A stretch of 31,151 bases of DNA from Bodo saltans (Eukaryota; Euglenozoa; Kinetoplastea; Eubodonida; Bodonidae): assembly GCA_001460835.1 (NCBI GenBank), contig CYKH01001629.1, positions 41,963-73,113 on the forward strand, read 5' to 3'. Positions 8,396 through 19,100 of this stretch are shown here, piece after piece (positions within the stretch are counted from its first letter, which is position 1; each line of letters opens with the position of its first letter). The notes under the pieces are model-generated. The model was not told where the DNA came from and did no database searches. It saw only the letters and a program-made list of their open reading frames with translations. Position numbers and translations under genes: made by a program.

Positions 8396-8427
8396 GTCTA
8401 TTTTTTTTTTCCCCGACAAACATTCAG
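8396..8427 (+). promoter_or_regulatory. Predicted spliced-leader acceptor for the 8497 gene
   Basis: A long T/C tract (about 8400-8414) is followed by AG at 8426-8427. The tract and spacing are typical of kinetoplastid trans-splice acceptors. Confidence 0.5.
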
Positions 8428-8496
8428 ACGTGTCGCGAACGGCGCGGTTACACATTTGACAGTGTGAGGAATTTGAATGTCGGGCAACATGAACGG

Positions 8497-8919
8497 ATGC
8501 GATACGATCGAGTTCTATCAGCGGCGGATCGCATATCGACCCGAAGGCAACTGAAGCCGTTATCCATCAAGCTGGTTGGGACCACACCACTGGACTACGA
8601 CCTTTTGCCGGAGCTGCCGTCAGACGACGAACTCGACGACAATCATGACGATCCACGAATAGAGAACTACAGTTGTCGCAATCAAAGTCGCTACGCCAGG
8701 TGGTTGCGTGGTAGTCAGAAAAAAGAGTTTAAGGGAAAAATGTGCATGTATCCATCTGATCATTTTGGCTTATTTGTGAGTTCTTGGTGTAAAGCAACGA
8801 CGAGGTTGTATGTTCTATTTGTTATCGATATCTTTCTTTGTGTAGAAGATCGTTCGTCAACGTGGTGGAAAAAAAAAAAACCCCACAGGAATCATTGTCG
8901 TCGTTTTGAGCATTCCTGA
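8497..8919 (+). CDS. Small hypothetical protein (tentative)
   Basis: A 140-residue frame from ATG 8497. Residues 1-70 look protein-like, with a basic start and an acidic cluster (LPELPSDDELDDNHDD). The last third translates T-rich sequence into hydrophobic and then Lys-rich residues and looks like UTR. A pyrimidine tract with AG at 8844-8845, probably the acceptor of the next gene, lies inside the frame. The frame stays open upstream without an ATG to the previous gene. ATGs at 8477 and 8489 open a 25-codon frame that overlaps this start. The gene may be shorter, frameshifted, or not real. Confidence 0.35.
   Translation: MRYDRVLSAADRISTRRQLKPLSIKLVGTTPLDYDLLPELPSDDELDDNHDDPRIENYSCRNQSRYARWLRGSQKKEFKGKMCMYPSDHFGLFVSSWCKATTRLYVLFVIDIFLCVEDRSSTWWKKKKPHRNHCRRFEHS
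8829..8845 (+). promoter_or_regulatory. Predicted spliced-leader acceptor for the 9007 gene
   Basis: TCTTTCTTTGTG precedes AG at 8844-8845. It is the only pyrimidine-rich stretch with a following AG close upstream of ATG 9007. Confidence 0.4.
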
Positions 8920-9006
8920 TCAATTAGCTTGGTACATACGACAGGCAACTTTCTGTGATGTTTGTTGACATAACAATAGAACAAGGAAGCACCCTCGCAT
9001 ATCATC

Positions 9007-10596
9007 ATGAACGACAATGATATCTCAGAAATGGAGGCGAAACACCAGTCCAACGTAGACCAGGCCCGTGAACTGCTGAAACTCATCAAAACGGTTGGAG
9101 TTCGACAAACCTATTGGAAGGAGCTCCTCGAGGAAGTCTATGAGAAGGAAGCTGTCGAGGAAGAACAAACTCGTGCACTTAGCAAAGAAGTCCTTTTGCA
9201 AGAAGCAGAATCGCTTGCCAATGGTGAGTTTGTCACGTGGCTTTCCGCTCGCCAAAAGCAACAGTCGGAGAAATCATCATCATCATCACAATTGCCAGAT
9301 TCGTCAAATTCCACTGTTGGGCTGGAAGGCTTAGTGAATTGGTTTCACTCCGATGTGTTAGCGCTGGAGACGCCCTTTGCGGCCATGGTGCCCTTTCCTC
9401 GTCGACTGAGTGATGACGGACTGACCTTCTTCAAGGAGTCAGTTGACGAGTTGCTGTTTGACTCCACAACAGATGGTGATTCCGGCGTCGTCTCCACCTC
9501 CACGTCCTCCTCTAGTAGCAATGTTGCGTACGTTTGTACTGTCCTCGCAAATCAACCTCACAACGAACTCAGCGCATTGCTCAACTCCAACGCAAGAAGT
9601 AGTGGAAGTTCTTCAAAAAGTGCTCCCTCTTCGACATCCACTGGCTCGTACTCCACGATTCCTTGCCGTAGTGGGGCCGAAGTTGTGTCCTTGTGTGTCA
9701 GCAATGCAAAGCTAAAGGCAGCACTCGATCAACATCCGTGCGTGTTTCTTTCCACAAAACCGCTGCATTTTCAGTTTGTCGCAAAAATTGCGGTCGTTGG
9801 TGGAATTCCAATTGCGGTGCAGGTAGACCACCTCGCGAACAACGCGACCGTGTCCTCTGAAGGGCAGCGAGAGCTCGCATCGTTCGTCCTTCAAGACGTG
9901 ATCGGCCCTGCGCTTGCCGGTCGTACTTGTTACCTCCTTGTTGGCGGAACCCCGTCCCCTCAACGCAACGGCGGCATTCGGTGGAGTTTGCTGGGCGTCG
10001 ATACACTTGCTGGTCAAGAACTAGAATGCTTCACGGAGCGTGAGATCCTCATGGCTGCTCGCGTCTTAGTCCCACTGCATCGCAAGTTGAAGAAATTGGC
10101 GGCGTGTAGCGCGGCGCCCGGAGAACCTACCCCTGCGGTTGCTTGGACCGCTGTGTGGAGGACATACTTGGGAGGCACCGCGCCGGATAGTGGCGAGACA
10201 CCACAAGAATCCGAGGAGGCGGCACAATTACGTCTTGCGGAGGAGATCAAAGACGTCATCGATGCATGCCGTAATGCAAGTGCAAACGTTGTGCCGCATC
10301 GGAACTCCAATGCCCAACAGAAGCAGGCCGCCACGGCGAACAACGAGGCAGTGGAGGCGGCGTTGCGAGAGACAGCAACGACGGTAGAATCTACACTGCA
10401 GCAGCAGCAGGAAGCTTTGACTGCGGCAACGAAAACGGCATCCAATGCGCCGTCACTTGTTGTTAGCCAAGGCACCCCACCCCACCGTGAAGGCCACCAC
10501 TCCAACGCGATGCTCGCAGCGGCGATGGTGTCGTCGGTTGCAGCAACGTTGGGCATCGTCTTGGTAGCAGGAAAATTCCTTCGATCCTCCAAGTGA
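9007..10596 (+). CDS. Tail-anchored membrane protein with an N-terminal coiled coil
   Basis: 529 residues from ATG 9007. Residues 1-75 are highly charged and helical (QARELLKLIKTV, then LEEVYEKEAVEEEQTR), suited to a coiled coil. Ser-rich loops interrupt a central region of alternating strands and helices (for example HFQFVAKIAVVGGIPIAVQV at about 258-277) that looks like a folded domain I do not recognise. A Gln/Ala-rich helix precedes the C-terminus. The last 30 residues carry one hydrophobic helix (MLAAAMVSSVAATLGIVLVAG) followed by KFLRSSK, with no N-terminal signal. A short helix with a basic tail is the classic tail anchor, more often of the mitochondrial outer membrane than the ER. The bulk would face the cytosol. 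Confidence 0.85.
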   Translation: MNDNDISEMEAKHQSNVDQARELLKLIKTVGVRQTYWKELLEEVYEKEAVEEEQTRALSKEVLLQEAESLANGEFVTWLSARQKQQSEKSSSSSQLPDSSNSTVGLEGLVNWFHSDVLALETPFAAMVPFPRRLSDDGLTFFKESVDELLFDSTTDGDSGVVSTSTSSSSSNVAYVCTVLANQPHNELSALLNSNARSSGSSSKSAPSSTSTGSYSTIPCRSGAEVVSLCVSNAKLKAALDQHPCVFLSTKPLHFQFVAKIAVVGGIPIAVQVDHLANNATVSSEGQRELASFVLQDVIGPALAGRTCYLLVGGTPSPQRNGGIRWSLLGVDTLAGQELECFTEREILMAARVLVPLHRKLKKLAACSAAPGEPTPAVAWTAVWRTYLGGTAPDSGETPQESEEAAQLRLAEEIKDVIDACRNASANVVPHRNSNAQQKQAATANNEAVEAALRETATTVESTLQQQQEALTAATKTASNAPSLVVSQGTPPHREGHHSNAMLAAAMVSSVAATLGIVLVAGKFLRSSK

Positions 10597-11022
10597 GAGG
10601 GAGTGATATTGAGCACCTGACGACTGCCTCGTACCCACACAATTATTCTCTTTTTAGCGGGGGATGCGCAGATACAGCTCTCCGCGACACGAATTTACAG
10701 TAGAATCGTGCAAGCGATAAACGTGCACACGTTTTTGATCAGCAATATGACATTGTCCAAAGTTTTTTTGTGGATTCTTATTGCATTTCCGCATCAAAGT
10801 AGAGAAGAAACAAACCGCGAAACGAGACGCAAGGGGGGAAAACGTAGAACGCAAAGCGTGTCAAAAGGTCTCTGATTGAGTTGTAGTGGTGTGAGTCTTG
10901 CCATCATACACACAAGACCTCACACAATTCTCTTCAGCGCAAGAAAATATTTGGAAGTGTGTGTGAACCCACAGATCCCCCTTTCCCGAACCAACTTTTA
11001 GTGTTTTTTTTTCTTTTCATTT
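10597..11022. other. Intergenic spacer before the giant gene
   Basis: 426 bases without a supported gene. A short pyrimidine tract with AG at 10936-10937 is a possible acceptor for the gene at 11023. A second, stronger T tract runs straight into the ATG at 11023. Confidence 0.5.
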
Positions 11023-14000
11023 ATGCTGACAGCCTTTTCAACGATTGTCACGCCGTCAGCAAGTTTTGTCTCAACCGATGAAGAGGGCAGCGGTACCGCC
11101 CATTCCAACGAATCATCCACCATCGGTATCACACTGGCAGTCCCTCGACGTGTTTCTGTTGATGTCCATCATCAAACCCAAATGAACACGGTGCTCCCGT
11201 CGTCCAGCAGCATCGGAGTGCGAGCAATGACCCCTTCGTCAGCAGCAGCAGGAGCGCCGAGGAATTCGTTGACGCCTGTTCTTGTCGGCCCAGCCATCGA
11301 GGTGGAACACCCTAGCGTCATCGATATGGACCAGAGCAGCCCTGATGGTGCTGCGCTCCCCTCCGCCACAGTTGTGCGCGTGGCGAGCAAACCTGGCCTT
11401 AGAATATCTGTGGACACGACTGCGACAACAACAACCGCTACTGGTGGCGCGATGGTCTCTCCCCCCGGGCAACCACCTCAACGATTAGGAGTCGCCGCAG
11501 TTGCTGGGGGTAGTGGAAGCCAACGAGGAGGAGGAGGAGGTGCACAGCAGACAATGGCGTCGTTTGTATTCCCCACCAGTGCAGCGACAAGTGTGATGGA
11601 AATTCCGTCTCTTGTCATTGAAGGGGAACATCATCATGTTCACCATCAGCCAGGTATCTCTCCGACTGCTGCGCAATTGCAGCAGCTGCTGCTTCAACAG
11701 GTGCAACAGCAGAGCTCGGCAGGTCAACACCCTGCACCCGCTCATTATCAAACATCGCAGCATCTCACGGCGCGGGGCTCAGCATCTGGTCCTCAACGAT
11801 TTCGTCGATTGTCGTCAAGTACGACCAGCCGTGAGGCGATGGCGGCGATGTTAAGCGCTGGTGTTGCGGTTGGCTCGAGCCCAACACCGCCTGTAGGAAG
11901 GCAGTCGTACCTTAGCCCCAGACATGGAAGTCAATCGCTGCGAAGCGAAAGTGACGTCATGCACACTTCCTTGTCGCACGTGTCGTCCGCGCTGACCCGA
12001 CGCTCGAGCCTCAGTCATTCCGACGGAATTTTGACACCGTTGGCCGCTCCGCAAGTGCCAGTGCGAAGTGCTAGCTTCTTGAATTTGATGATGGTGCCCA
12101 TCCCAACTGATTTATGTGAGGAGTCGTTGTTAGACCTTTTGCGTCTCCCCTCAGCGTCCCCTCGAGGATCGATGCAGTCATCGGGGGATTATTCCGGGTC
12201 CGACGTGTCGGGCACTTCTAATAGCCTGCCGCGAAAATACTCATCAAGTGTGACCATGGCGCCCCCCATGATGCAGGTAGGTGCTCAGCTTGGCGTTCCA
12301 GTAGCCAGTACGATCCGAGCCTCCATTCCAAGTCCAAACGATATGGCGGCGGACGGTGGAGTTGCGCAGTTCCAACGAGCATCACCGCAAGCTTCTGGCC
12401 GGCTTCTTCAAGTTGTGAATGGCGCGGGAGGCATCGCGTCAGGTCCGTCCTCAACGCTGACGGCGAATTTATCTGCGCAGCAACGACGACGACAGAACAG
12501 TGACTCGCAACGCAGCTCTTTTAGCGTGAGCTCCGTCGCCTCATCAGCAAACGGCTCTGCCTTCTTCCCTAAGTCGGGCGGGGGCGGCAGTAGCAACACG
12601 ACACGACAGCTTGCTGCTGAGTTCAAGGTGGCACCCATAGCCACCCATAGGTCCTCGTTTGAAACAGCAGAGTTGATTGAAGACACATCAATGCGTGACG
12701 ACACTGGTGGTTCCATCCACCGCGCAGGTAGCGGACTTGTCTCTCGTCAGGCGTCTGCTGGTGCTGGCGGCGGTACTAATGGTGAGAGCGATGTGGGGAC
12801 CGCCCTGACAATAGAGGAAGAGGAGGAGGACGATGATCCTGATGACATGCAACACTCCGTCGAATTATTAGCAGAATTCTTCTTGCGTGAGATCGCGTCA
12901 AGGCTAGCGCTGGTGTCTGCGTACACAGATGCGATTGCTCCTCTGATGGTTCACCACTTCGAACTGATGTGGCGCTCACGAAAGACGACAACTGTGTCCA
13001 CCGTTCCGCTGGGACGCCAATCTCGTGGCGTGTTGACTTCACCTGTTCGCCAGACGCAGCCGTCCCAACCCCAGCAAGTTGTTCCCTCGCCGCAACTCCT
13101 CGAAGTAGGCAAACTTCCTCCAAGTCCTGAGAGCGATACAAACGCGGCGCCACTGCCCCCTGATTCCCCACCGCGTTCATCACCTCCCTTGGCCGCCTCC
13201 GGAAGCAGCAGCAGCCCCTTAGCGACGACCACAAATAGTGCAAGTAGCGGCAGCAGCGCGAATCTCAACCGTGTGGGACGCCCTCCCTCCGTGTTAATGC
13301 CATCTCCGGTGGTGGAGAAAATGGCAACATCCTCCTCCCCAGTTGCCACACTGACGACGCTGCTCCACACGCACTCAAATTGTCCCTACAACACACCTGA
13401 AATCGGAGGATCGCCGTTAGCAGGGACCGGGGCTCCAACCTCACCGTCCCACGGAGCATTTTCCATGGCGGCTTTGGTGTCGTCGTCCTCATCGGTGGGT
13501 GACGCTGCGACTCAGTCGCCACCACTTCACTCCAGCATGGCGCCGACTGGCTCCCGCACACACACACCAACTAGCCCGATCACGGTGCTCCCTCGATCTG
13601 CTGTCACAGATTCACCGCAGCAGCAGCAAAACAGCAGCTATTGCAGCTGCGTCGCGCCGTTCGAGGAGGCAATGCAGGCATCTTTTGATAGTGCTGCGTG
13701 GTGGTTCACAGAGTCGGTGAATATTTACGAGAACATTCTCCTGTTGCCGTTCCTACGCGATCCCGTCGCGTTCCCTTCAATGTACGAAGATCAGCAGAAC
13801 GAGTTGAGATTGAAAAAAAGGAGCGGTAGTAGCCAACCTTCGTCTCCACAGAAAAATCAAGTCGCAGCAACGAATTCTCCCACAAAACAGATTCGCACAT
13901 CGTCGTCATCGTCGCTAAGTGCAGGAGCAGCAACAGCTGCAGTTCACACCGCATCGTCATCCACCACGCCGCCACTTTCACTTCAAGTGTTATTCCCGTT

Positions 14001-16161
14001 TGACGACGCGTCATGGATCAGCGTGGTGGGAACGTTGCGTGTAGGTGCTGTGGTGCTGAGCACACGCTGTTTCTACTACGGGCTTCATGTTCATTTATTA
14101 TCGGCGTTTTCAGTGCAGCATGCACCTCTTCAAACGATCGGCAGCGCCGGAGGCAGCGGGGCAGCAGGTGGGTCGATTCGAAGGGCGAATAGCAACGCTG
14201 GCAGCAGTCGAGGGAGCGTTTATGGAGGAGGTGGCGCCGTCACTGGTGGTGGTGGGGGTACTGGGAGCCCACAAGGACCGCCGGTCCCAAGTGGCCCCAT
14301 CAACGGATCGTTCTCACACAACACCACTCGTTCCACGAGCACAACGCACTCCAGTCAAAACGGAGGGGGTGGCGGCGCGTCGCACCATGTCCCACCGTCC
14401 AACACGGCCAGTCCGACATCCAGCTCAATTGCAGGTGGTAGCGACACAGTACCGCCGCCACCGATTCCTAGCAGTGGTGGCGCTGGTGGCGGCGGAGGGG
14501 GGGGAGGAGCGGCCAGTCCGTGGACGTGGCTTCAACAGCAGCAACAGCCGCCCCAACTCTTTGCGGTGCCCAGTTTATGGACGACTGCCATGTACATTGT
14601 GTTCTGGAACCATCTCCCCCGCTCCGTCCAGCTCCTCCAGCAGCAAAACGCACATGGACGCATTGACTTCTTCCCTGATGTTCCAATGGCAGCGTCGGTA
14701 TCCATGAGCTTCCGCACTGCTGCGAATCACAGTATGAATCTTGGCAGCCCACCGACAGGATCTCCTCCTTCGTACGGCGGTGGTCTTCGAAGTTGGAGCA
14801 TGCCACGTGGGTCGTTTCACACGCGCCGAGAAAGTGATGGCACTATCAGCGGGTTGCTTTGGCAGCAACAACAGTTCCAACAACAACAACAGCAACAACA
14901 ACAAAACAATGGCTTTGCGGGGCTAGCGGGCATTCCTCAGTCTTCTCCTCGTAGCCACCCCTCTGCGTGGGTGCATTACCACGGCCGACTATCCCTTAGC
15001 GGAAGCAGTTTCAATCAATACTCCCAGCAGCAGCAGCAGCAGCAGCAGCAACAAAACGCGTTGACAATTGCTGCTTCTAACCAGCTGACGGCGTTCATTG
15101 TAAATCTAGAGCAGCTCGAGGGGACGACGAGGAGTCAGTTGGAGGAGCTATGTGTTTCGATGCTAACAGGCCTGATTGACATGTGCCTCGATGCGGCGCC
15201 AAAGCCATCGATTGTGGTAAAATCTCTTCCCACTTTCTGGTCGCCCACGCATCAAGACTCAGCTGCGGTCACGATTACTGCTGCTGGAAGTCGTGACAGT
15301 CGACGAGGCTCAGCGACATCAAGCCTTCATCAAGGAGGCCGTCGTGCTAGCATGGACGTCCCTCCGATCATTTCTTTTGAAGAAGCATCGAGCAGAGCGT
15401 CATCGTCCTTGGTGGTTCCACCCAGTGCACTTGCTGGCTCCATGGGAAGCACGGCAAGTGGTGGTGGTCCGCCAGGGTCCGATCATTCCGACGGCACTCA
15501 GCCGGTCACAGCGACTCCACACGACGAAGAAGAGCAGTGGGAGGATGACTTGCATCACCAGCCAAAAGAGCAACACGCTCAAAGTGGCGCTGCCGCCATC
15601 GACGGCATGCTGCCAAGCGAGGAGCATCCGAGTGGGGTGGAGAGTCGCGGTATATTTCAGTCGCTATTGCCAGAAGATTTACGACCGACGGAAGCCCCGC
15701 ACCGCAATAGCCCGATGATTCTACCTCTTGTGTCCCCAGCGAATTCCCCTTCCGCTGCAGCCGTCGCAGCAGCAATCGCGGCGATGGTGACAGAGACAAG
15801 TGGATCCAGTTTCTCAGACCCAGCAATGTGCGGCTCCGCAGATACAAATCCAGCCAGGCATCAGTCATCGATGTCCTCCAACAACTCTGATCTCTCTCTG
15901 ATGAGTCCCGCCATGCGTGCTGCCAATAGTCATGCTGTTGGCACCACCACCACGCAACGGGGTGTACCACACCTTAATGCTCCCACCACACTTAATGCTT
16001 ACCGACTCTCTGTTCCAAACGCCGACTGGGTGATGCCAAGTCCTCTCGCATCTTCTGGTGGGGGCGGCCAAAGCACCACGCTTGGAGGAGGAGGAATGGT
16101 TCGAAGTCCGTCACAAAGCCCATCGACGGACATGCCAATGACGACCAGGACATGCCAATGA
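11023..16161 (+). CDS. Giant low-complexity protein, N-terminal part of a split MORN-repeat gene
   Basis: 1712 residues from ATG 11023. Most of it is Ser/Gly/Pro/Gln/Thr-rich, presumably disordered, with polyQ near 14868-14905 and 15027-15057. Ordered-looking islands stand out: about 611-655 (LLAEFFLREIASRLALVSAY), 873-935 (with AAWWFTESVNIYENILLLPF), 987-1030 (FPFDDASW, then CFYYGLHVHLL), 1185-1210 and 1353-1393. The frame ends inside a perfect 20-bp tandem duplication, and the next frame starts 10 bases before this stop. With one copy of the repeat the two frames would be continuous: 10,587 bases, or 3,528 residues. No enzyme motif is visible. A large cytoskeletal scaffold is the likeliest role, inferred from the MORN end of the downstream half. 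Confidence 0.8.
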   Translation: MLTAFSTIVTPSASFVSTDEEGSGTAHSNESSTIGITLAVPRRVSVDVHHQTQMNTVLPSSSSIGVRAMTPSSAAAGAPRNSLTPVLVGPAIEVEHPSVIDMDQSSPDGAALPSATVVRVASKPGLRISVDTTATTTTATGGAMVSPPGQPPQRLGVAAVAGGSGSQRGGGGGAQQTMASFVFPTSAATSVMEIPSLVIEGEHHHVHHQPGISPTAAQLQQLLLQQVQQQSSAGQHPAPAHYQTSQHLTARGSASGPQRFRRLSSSTTSREAMAAMLSAGVAVGSSPTPPVGRQSYLSPRHGSQSLRSESDVMHTSLSHVSSALTRRSSLSHSDGILTPLAAPQVPVRSASFLNLMMVPIPTDLCEESLLDLLRLPSASPRGSMQSSGDYSGSDVSGTSNSLPRKYSSSVTMAPPMMQVGAQLGVPVASTIRASIPSPNDMAADGGVAQFQRASPQASGRLLQVVNGAGGIASGPSSTLTANLSAQQRRRQNSDSQRSSFSVSSVASSANGSAFFPKSGGGGSSNTTRQLAAEFKVAPIATHRSSFETAELIEDTSMRDDTGGSIHRAGSGLVSRQASAGAGGGTNGESDVGTALTIEEEEEDDDPDDMQHSVELLAEFFLREIASRLALVSAYTDAIAPLMVHHFELMWRSRKTTTVSTVPLGRQSRGVLTSPVRQTQPSQPQQVVPSPQLLEVGKLPPSPESDTNAAPLPPDSPPRSSPPLAASGSSSSPLATTTNSASSGSSANLNRVGRPPSVLMPSPVVEKMATSSSPVATLTTLLHTHSNCPYNTPEIGGSPLAGTGAPTSPSHGAFSMAALVSSSSSVGDAATQSPPLHSSMAPTGSRTHTPTSPITVLPRSAVTDSPQQQQNSSYCSCVAPFEEAMQASFDSAAWWFTESVNIYENILLLPFLRDPVAFPSMYEDQQNELRLKKRSGSSQPSSPQKNQVAATNSPTKQIRTSSSSSLSAGAATAAVHTASSSTTPPLSLQVLFPFDDASWISVVGTLRVGAVVLSTRCFYYGLHVHLLSAFSVQHAPLQTIGSAGGSGAAGGSIRRANSNAGSSRGSVYGGGGAVTGGGGGTGSPQGPPVPSGPINGSFSHNTTRSTSTTHSSQNGGGGGASHHVPPSNTASPTSSSIAGGSDTVPPPPIPSSGGAGGGGGGGGAASPWTWLQQQQQPPQLFAVPSLWTTAMYIVFWNHLPRSVQLLQQQNAHGRIDFFPDVPMAASVSMSFRTAANHSMNLGSPPTGSPPSYGGGLRSWSMPRGSFHTRRESDGTISGLLWQQQQFQQQQQQQQQNNGFAGLAGIPQSSPRSHPSAWVHYHGRLSLSGSSFNQYSQQQQQQQQQQNALTIAASNQLTAFIVNLEQLEGTTRSQLEELCVSMLTGLIDMCLDAAPKPSIVVKSLPTFWSPTHQDSAAVTITAAGSRDSRRGSATSSLHQGGRRASMDVPPIISFEEASSRASSSLVVPPSALAGSMGSTASGGGPPGSDHSDGTQPVTATPHDEEEQWEDDLHHQPKEQHAQSGAAAIDGMLPSEEHPSGVESRGIFQSLLPEDLRPTEAPHRNSPMILPLVSPANSPSAAAVAAAIAAMVTETSGSSFSDPAMCGSADTNPARHQSSMSSNNSDLSLMSPAMRAANSHAVGTTTTQRGVPHLNAPTTLNAYRLSVPNADWVMPSPLASSGGGGQSTTLGGGGMVRSPSQSPSTDMPMTTRTCQ

Positions 16162-16167
16162 CGACCA
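16128..16167 (+). repeat. Perfect 20-bp tandem duplication that splits the giant gene
   Basis: GGACATGCCAATGACGACCA occurs at 16128-16147 and again, unchanged, at 16148-16167. Twenty is not a multiple of three, so the frame shifts at the second copy and meets TGA at 16159-16161. The ATG at 16152 that opens the next frame lies inside the repeat. Confidence 0.95.
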
Positions 16168-19100
16168 CTGGCAGCTCCAGCAGCTTACTACATTACCATT
16201 TATTCCCGCAGACGAATAGTCCCTCCTTCAACGGTGCAACAGTGGTGGGGCCTCACGGGATCGGTACATGCAGTGTGATCGCGCCGGCATCTGCTGCTGG
16301 AGCTGGAGGTGCGGCGACATTCACTCCGGTTCTACGATCACCCATGACACCAAGCAAAACACCACAAGCAGGAGGGGGGAGCTACGGCAACTCACCGTAC
16401 TCAACGGGACTACGGTCTTCCCCTAGCAGGCTTTCTGTTCGCACGCAGGATATTCATGATCTGGTGGACCGTCAACTTGACCTGATGCGCCGTGGTCGTG
16501 GATCCTCCGATGCGGACGACGCGCATTCCTTTTCTGCACGCGACGTCTTGCAACAACAGAGCCACCGACTCCTTGGCTCTGGTGCCCTACCTTCGTCGTT
16601 TTTAAGCACTGCCTCTATTACTGGTGGTCCAGGAAGTAGCATCGCGTCGGTTGCAGACCCGTCGATGTTTCCGACCTTCTCCCGTGGCAGTGTGACCGAG
16701 AGCAGTTACTCTACGCTAATGGACCGAAGTCAACCAAACTCATTCCGACTTGCCTCAGCGCAGAACTCGTCGCCGAACAAACAACCTCAACAACAACATC
16801 AACATCGGAGTGGTGGCGGTGGTGCGTCATACCATCGGCCAGACTCTATGTTGCAACAACAGCACCACTTGCGTCTTCAGAGCAACGCAACGAATGGAAG
16901 CAGCACAAGTCAGCTAGAAACGATCATGACCAGCGGCGGATCAACTCCGTACGCCCAACGATCTCCGCATGATAGCGACAACAAGGACGGTGGGGCGTGG
17001 CCCCCTGCAGTGTTCCGCCAAGGCCTCAGCGGCGTCACTGGAGATAGTCCGGCGCATCATCACTCGACGCGACGGGTTGTGCAGATCACAAGCCCGAACC
17101 AGGCCAATGGTCAGGAAGCGTCGGCAACGCCAACAACGGCCACGTCAGCAACTGGCGGCACTGCAACCACCAGTGGTGGTAGCATGCATCGATTACGCTT
17201 CCCGTCGTGGCCTTCCGCTGTTGTGCTCTCGTCTTCGACTTCACACAATTTATTTTCGCAAGACAAAGAAAGTAAAGAGTCTCGAAGCTTTACAGATTCA
17301 TCCAGCGTTGAGGGAGGCGGCGCTGGTGGCGATGGAGGCTCCGAGTCCATGTCGCTCCGCGCAGGGCAAATGGGAATTGGAGCAGAGGAGCATGAACAAC
17401 AAGGGCTACAACAGGCAGAGGTGCCTCCACAGGCGCCTCCATCCGCATCACCCCAAGGATTCGTCCCAACACCACCGAGTGCGCCTCTTCCCCTGTCGAC
17501 GCCACTCCGGCAAGTCGTCGCAAAGCCCTCTTCCCTTGCAGCGGAGGTGGTTGCTGCCGATCCCAACATCCCGAACTCTTCCAACGCACCGCACCGTGTG
17601 AGTGTCACAGCGAGTCCCCTTCGCCAGCACGATGAGCGCTTTACCTCACCTACAGGCTATGATGTCTACCTCGCCGCAACGCCGATACAGCTGCTGCAGC
17701 AGCACAACAACAACACCCCCAACGTTCCAGCAGGGCAATCTTCGCCTCTGAGAAGATATGATGACAGCACTGCAACCACTGGTGTGGCTGCTACTTTTGC
17801 CACCACGTTTGCTGGTGCTGCTGCTGCTCCCCGACCACCAAGCGCTTCCGCTGTCACGAAAAATGGTGAGATTATCCTCCCAAAGCCACGCCCGCCACAA
17901 GAACACGCATACCAACGATCTCGCCAGGGGCTGTTCAACGGCATCGACGAGGATGCCATCAAGCATCCAGATGAATTTATTGCCGCGGTATTCCGCCTCC
18001 GCAGGCGGCTTATTAACGATGTGATCGAGGCTGAGCATGAAGGGCGTGATTTGGTTCGTGAATGTGAATCTGCAGGTCGCCACGTGCTCACTGTTGCCCG
18101 TCACTCCCCGCAGAAGTTGCAAGACGTCGCCCTGTACCACTTTGTGGTGGGGAATCCGTGGGACAGCGGCGCATCTCAAGAATCGGTGAGCCGCAACGCT
18201 GTCGAGCAGACGGAGCAACGTGCGCGCCGTGACTCACTGGAGTTGGAGTTCCAACTTGTGTGTCTTGCACAACTCGAGGAAATGTACCGCGGGGATGTCA
18301 TTGCTGAGTTTATTCATCGCTTTGTTCTTGTCCGTGGTTGGTATGAGGCCATCTTTGAAGGCTTGATCCTCGCAGCACCTGTGACAACCACTGAGGATGT
18401 CGAAATGACTGGTGCTGTTGCGACCATAGCAGCTCCGGTGGTGGTGAGCACAGTTCAAGACATTGTGGGCCAACATAGGGAGAGCGGTGAAGGAGGTCAG
18501 CAGCAGGCTGTCGTGTCTGATGGATCTACGAGTGGGGCTGGTTCGTCACCGCCTATGCTTGCTGGGGAGAACACAGGTGGATACGTCTCGCCGTTGCTGC
18601 CCAAGGAAAGCCTCGGCGAGGCGCTCGCCTCACAGATTGATGAGAGCGGCGATCATCCGCTGCACGACAACCACCAAAGCCCTGCAGCCGCAGACATTAT
18701 CAATGCCCTTGAGAACGAGCAATCGGCCGAGTTTCAATACCTCGTGGAGGTAGAAGCTGCTTCCGCTCGTAACTTGCTGCTTAACGCGCAGATAGAGTTT
18801 ATTTCCGCCGCTCGAAAAGAGCAACGCCATAGCCAACTACGTGCTCTCGAGGATGCGATTCATATAGTTGTCAATCAAACTGAGCCCACCCGCCGACGTG
18901 AGGTAGAAAAGTTGTGGCGAAACTCGCGCAACGTCGAGACCGCCCCTTTCATGCGAGAGCGTTTTGTCCTCCTCTTTACCATTCATACACCTCCTGAGCG
19001 CAGCGATGATGGCAGTGTTGGCGCTCAACAGCATACAAAGGACGATGACCCACAACAGGAACATCAACAGCCGCTGTCTCTCCCCGACGCTGCGGAGGTG

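Noticed and set aside
10014-10640. A 208-codon open frame on the minus strand
   Set aside because: It lies opposite the 3' part of the tail-anchored protein gene and its Ser/Ala/Cys-rich translation mirrors the coding strand's codon bias. No domain, and all other genes are on the plus strand.
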